Source: Nitrospirota bacterium (GTDB lineage Bacteria > Nitrospirota > Thermodesulfovibrionia > UBA6902). Taken from it: a DNA stretch of 64,000 nt. The stretch's first letter is position 1, and every line of letters begins with the position of its first letter. The stretch is from contig JACRHD010000043.1 of the NCBI GenBank assembly GCA_016234115.1, positions 1 through 64,000 on the forward strand, in the 5' to 3' direction. The notes beneath the pieces are model-generated. The model did no database searches. It worked only from the letters and a program-made list of their open reading frames with translations, and was not told where the DNA came from. A program made the translations under genes and the position numbers. Shown here one piece after another: positions 62,020 through 64,000 of this stretch.

Positions 62020-62335
62020 CGAGCTTACACGACTGGCGCGCGAAAACAACGCGAAGAAGATAACCAACGTAAAGCTGAGGATAGGGAAGCTGTCCGGCAT
62101 CGTGACGGATTCCCTGATATTCGCCTTTGACGCCATAAAGCCCGAATTCCCTATTCTGGCATCCGCGTTAATTTCAATAGAAGAAGTGCCGCTGGTGTAT
62201 GAATGCAGGAAATGCGGAAAGGCCTTTGAGACAGACAACCTTTCTTTTACGTCGTGCCCGGTGTGCGAATCATACAGCCTGAAACTCGTATCCGGAGAAG
62301 AACAGTATATTGAAAATCTGGAAGTGGAAACATAA
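61985..62335 (+). CDS. hypA: Hydrogenase nickel incorporation protein HypA
   Basis: 116 residues from GTG 61985 (MHEVSIALGMIDEL). His2 of the nickel site, and a zinc domain with CRKCGKAF and CPVCESYS. Works with HypB in nickel insertion, here into an unusual UxxU site. Translationally coupled to hypC. Confidence 0.95.
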   Translation: MHEVSIALGMIDELTRLARENNAKKITNVKLRIGKLSGIVTDSLIFAFDAIKPEFPILASALISIEEVPLVYECRKCGKAFETDNLSFTSCPVCESYSLKLVSGEEQYIENLEVET

Positions 62336-62349
62336 AAAAGGGGCAAGGG

Positions 62350-62480
62350 TAAACAGATAAATCAAAAATAAAATATCAAAGATCAAAATGACAGATTAAA
62401 ATGTAAAATGCCGGCGCGCCCTGATCTTTGACTTTTGCTTTGTCATTTTGCATTTTGATTTTTAATTTTTAATTTTGGCC
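62350..62480. repeat. Low-complexity hairpin (ATCAAAAATAAAATATC), copy 1
   Basis: Left arm AAATATCAAAGATCAAAATGACAG, right arm TGTCATTTTGCATTTTGATTT, with a GC-rich loop (GCCGGCGCGCCC). A sister element is at 63188-63305. Lies between hypA and hypB. Confidence 0.7.
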
Positions 62481-62499
62481 TTAAATTAAAGGGGAAACT

Positions 62500-63219
62500 A
62501 TGTGCGACGCCTGCGGATGCGGTCATGATCATATTCATAAAGAAACAAAGACCATCGACGTAAACCAGAGCCTGCTGAAGGCCAATGAAGAGGCCGCTGC
62601 AGGCAACAGAAGACATTTCGATGAGGACGGCGTATTTGCGATAAACATCATAAGCGCCCCCGGCTCAGGCAAGACCACATTGCTTGAAAAAACCATAGAA
62701 GCGTTGAAGGATGAACTGAAGATAGGCGTGCTTGAGGGCGATATCGAGACGGACCTCGACGCCGAGAGGATAAGGAAAAAGGGCGTGCCCGCGGTCCAGC
62801 TTACTACCGGAGGCGCGTGCCATCTGGATTCCGTCCTTGTGCACAAAGGGTTTCATCTGCTGGAACATTCGCTCAACGGAGAAGGACTCGACCTGCTCTT
62901 TATTGAAAATGTGGGCAACCTTGTATGCCCCTCGTTCTTTGACCTGGGCGAGCACATCCGGGTCGTGCTTATCTCTGTTCCCGAGGGTCACGACAAGCCC
63001 CTGAAATACCCTAAGGTGATCAAGACTTCGCACGCGCTCATCATATCGAAATCCGATCTCGTTCAATACTTTGATTTCGACATCGAAAAGATAAAAAAAG
63101 ACGCCCTGTCGCTAAACCCTTCACTGAAGATATTTGTGACATCCGCGAAGACGGGAGAGGGACTGGATGAGTGGATGGGATATGTCAGATCAAAATTGAA
63201 ATATCAAAAATCAAAATGA
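62500..63219 (+). CDS. hypB: Hydrogenase nickel incorporation GTPase HypB
   Basis: 239 residues. N-terminal nickel site MCDACGCGHDHIH, GTPase P-loop SAPGSGKTTLLEKTI, switch regions (GDIETDLDAERI, FIENVGNLVCPSFFDLGE) and NKxD-type ISKSDLVQYF. The C-terminal residues RSKLKYQKSK come from the ATCAAAAATC repeat arm, so the repeat has replaced the natural end. Full-length otherwise. Confidence 0.95.
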   Translation: MCDACGCGHDHIHKETKTIDVNQSLLKANEEAAAGNRRHFDEDGVFAINIISAPGSGKTTLLEKTIEALKDELKIGVLEGDIETDLDAERIRKKGVPAVQLTTGGACHLDSVLVHKGFHLLEHSLNGEGLDLLFIENVGNLVCPSFFDLGEHIRVVLISVPEGHDKPLKYPKVIKTSHALIISKSDLVQYFDFDIEKIKKDALSLNPSLKIFVTSAKTGEGLDEWMGYVRSKLKYQKSK

Positions 63220-63305
63220 CAGGTTAAAATGCAAAAATATTGGCCCTGCGGTCATCTTTGGTTTTTGATTTGTCATTTTGCATTTTGATTTTTAATCTTT
63301 CATCT
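63188..63305. repeat. Low-complexity hairpin (ATCAAAAATAAAATATC), copy 2
   Basis: Left arm AGATCAAAATTGAAATATC overlaps the hypB 3' end; right arm TTTTGATTTGTCATTTTGC. Same architecture as 62350-62480. Confidence 0.7.
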
Positions 63306-63359
63306 GGAATAGTAAGTCTTTTGAGGGTGAATAAAACGTCAGCGAACGCAAAATTAAAT

Positions 63360-64000
63360 ATGGCTGATAAAATTGAAATCGGTCACGGCAGCGGCGGCAG
63401 GCTTACGAGGGACTTGATACGGAAGGTGTTTTTAACGCACTTAACTTCTGAGGAATTAAGGCCGCTCGAAGACGCGGCTTACATCCATCTCAAAAATCAT
63501 AACACGGCCATGACCACGGATTCTTACGTCGTGCGCCCGCTCTTTTTCCCCGGTGGCGATATCGGCAAGCTCTCTGTCTGCGGCACGGTCAATGACCTCG
63601 CGGTAAGCGGCGCGATCCCGAGATATCTCTCCATCGGCTTTATACTGGAGGAAGGGTTTCCCGTAGAGAGCCTTGAGGACATAGCTAAAAGCATTTGTGA
63701 GACTGCGGAGCTTGCCGGGGTCAGGGTTGTAACAGGCGATACAAAGGTCGTGGAAAAAGGCAGGTGCGACGGCGTGTATATCAACACAACCGGGGTCGGA
63801 GAGGTGGTAAGGCCGCTACCTTTGAATAATGTCAAAGCCGGTGATGCGGTGATTGTGACAGGCACTGTCGGAGACCACGGCACAGCCATTGCCCTCGCAA
63901 GAAACGAATTCGATATTAAGTCGTCTGTGGTGAGTGACTGCGCCCCGCTGAATGGCCTGCTCACGCCTGTTTTTGACGTGGACGGACTCAGGTGGATGCG
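63360..64000 (+). CDS. hypE: Hydrogenase expression/formation protein HypE, 5' part
   Basis: 213 codons up to the window edge, still open. MADKIEIGHGSGGRLTRDLI, then NTAMTTDSYVVRPLFFPGGDIGKLSVCGTVNDLAVSGA and TGDTKVVEKG, the PurM-like ATPase that makes the cyanide ligand with HypF. No strong ribosome-binding site; the gene follows the repeat hairpin. The remainder lies outside the window. Confidence 0.95.
   Translation, partial: MADKIEIGHGSGGRLTRDLIRKVFLTHLTSEELRPLEDAAYIHLKNHNTAMTTDSYVVRPLFFPGGDIGKLSVCGTVNDLAVSGAIPRYLSIGFILEEGFPVESLEDIAKSICETAELAGVRVVTGDTKVVEKGRCDGVYINTTGVGEVVRPLPLNNVKAGDAVIVTGTVGDHGTAIALARNEFDIKSSVVSDCAPLNGLLTPVFDVDGLRWM

Overview
The window looks like chromosomal DNA of an anaerobic, Gram-negative, sulfur- and hydrogen-metabolising bacterium, probably a Nitrospirota (Thermodesulfovibrionia-like) lineage. 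That placement is an inference from gene content: a type-B succinate dehydrogenase, a pentahaem cytochrome, repeated DsrE/YedE sulfur-transfer genes, a membrane-bound uptake NiFe hydrogenase with hyp genes, AmrS, PEP-CTERM, and heavy load of short intergenic repeats. No rRNA or phylogenetic marker fixes the taxon. The organism evidently makes selenoproteins: I count six in-frame UGA codons in four genes, each followed by a hairpin at the usual bacterial SECIS distance.

Layout. 0.5-8 kb: a haem-c-motif histidine kinase and a sigma54 activator on the minus strand, divergent from three universal-stress genes and a YedE transporter that carry a sigma54 promoter; then an amber-interrupted DUF6448 gene and a small peptide gene with two UGA codons that resembles SbtA-type selenopeptide precursors. 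8.4-11.9 kb: murA, hisD, a CPBP protease. 12.2-17.3 kb: a sulfur-trafficking cluster between two ArsR genes: YedE with UGA, DsrE with UGA, DsrE/F, DsrH, an SQR-like flavoprotein and another DsrE. 17.6-22 kb: an RND/MMPL pump, a LolA-like protein and a porin. 22-26 kb: sdhBAC. 26.2-27.2 kb: a mosaic of truncated genes. 27.4-36.6 kb: cytochrome, msrA, small housekeeping and envelope genes, tRNA-Ala and tRNA-Ile, PEP-CTERM protein. 36.6-53.6 kb: uvrB, polX, nth, a MoxR/VWA pair, DUF72, mnmA, kup, amrS, yceI, DUF502, a TrmA-family methyltransferase.

53.9-64 kb: the hydrogenase region. The large subunit has UGA at both cysteine positions of the N-terminal nickel-binding CxxC motif (UxxU), while the C-terminal CxxC is ordinary. 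Its small subunit has Asp in place of the second proximal-cluster Cys. A cytochrome b, a maturation protease, hypC, hypA, hypB and the start of hypE follow, interrupted by a PIN-domain cassette that has duplicated the 3' end of the protease gene and by an MNT gene whose HEPN partner is cut off.

The most interesting content is the set of selenoproteins: a UxxU hydrogenase, a sulfur-relay operon in which both the importer and its first carrier seem to use selenium, and a two-Sec peptide. The second notable layer is repeats: several families of intergenic hairpins with different sequences but one architecture, some of which have entered coding sequence in frame (mnmA, RND pump).
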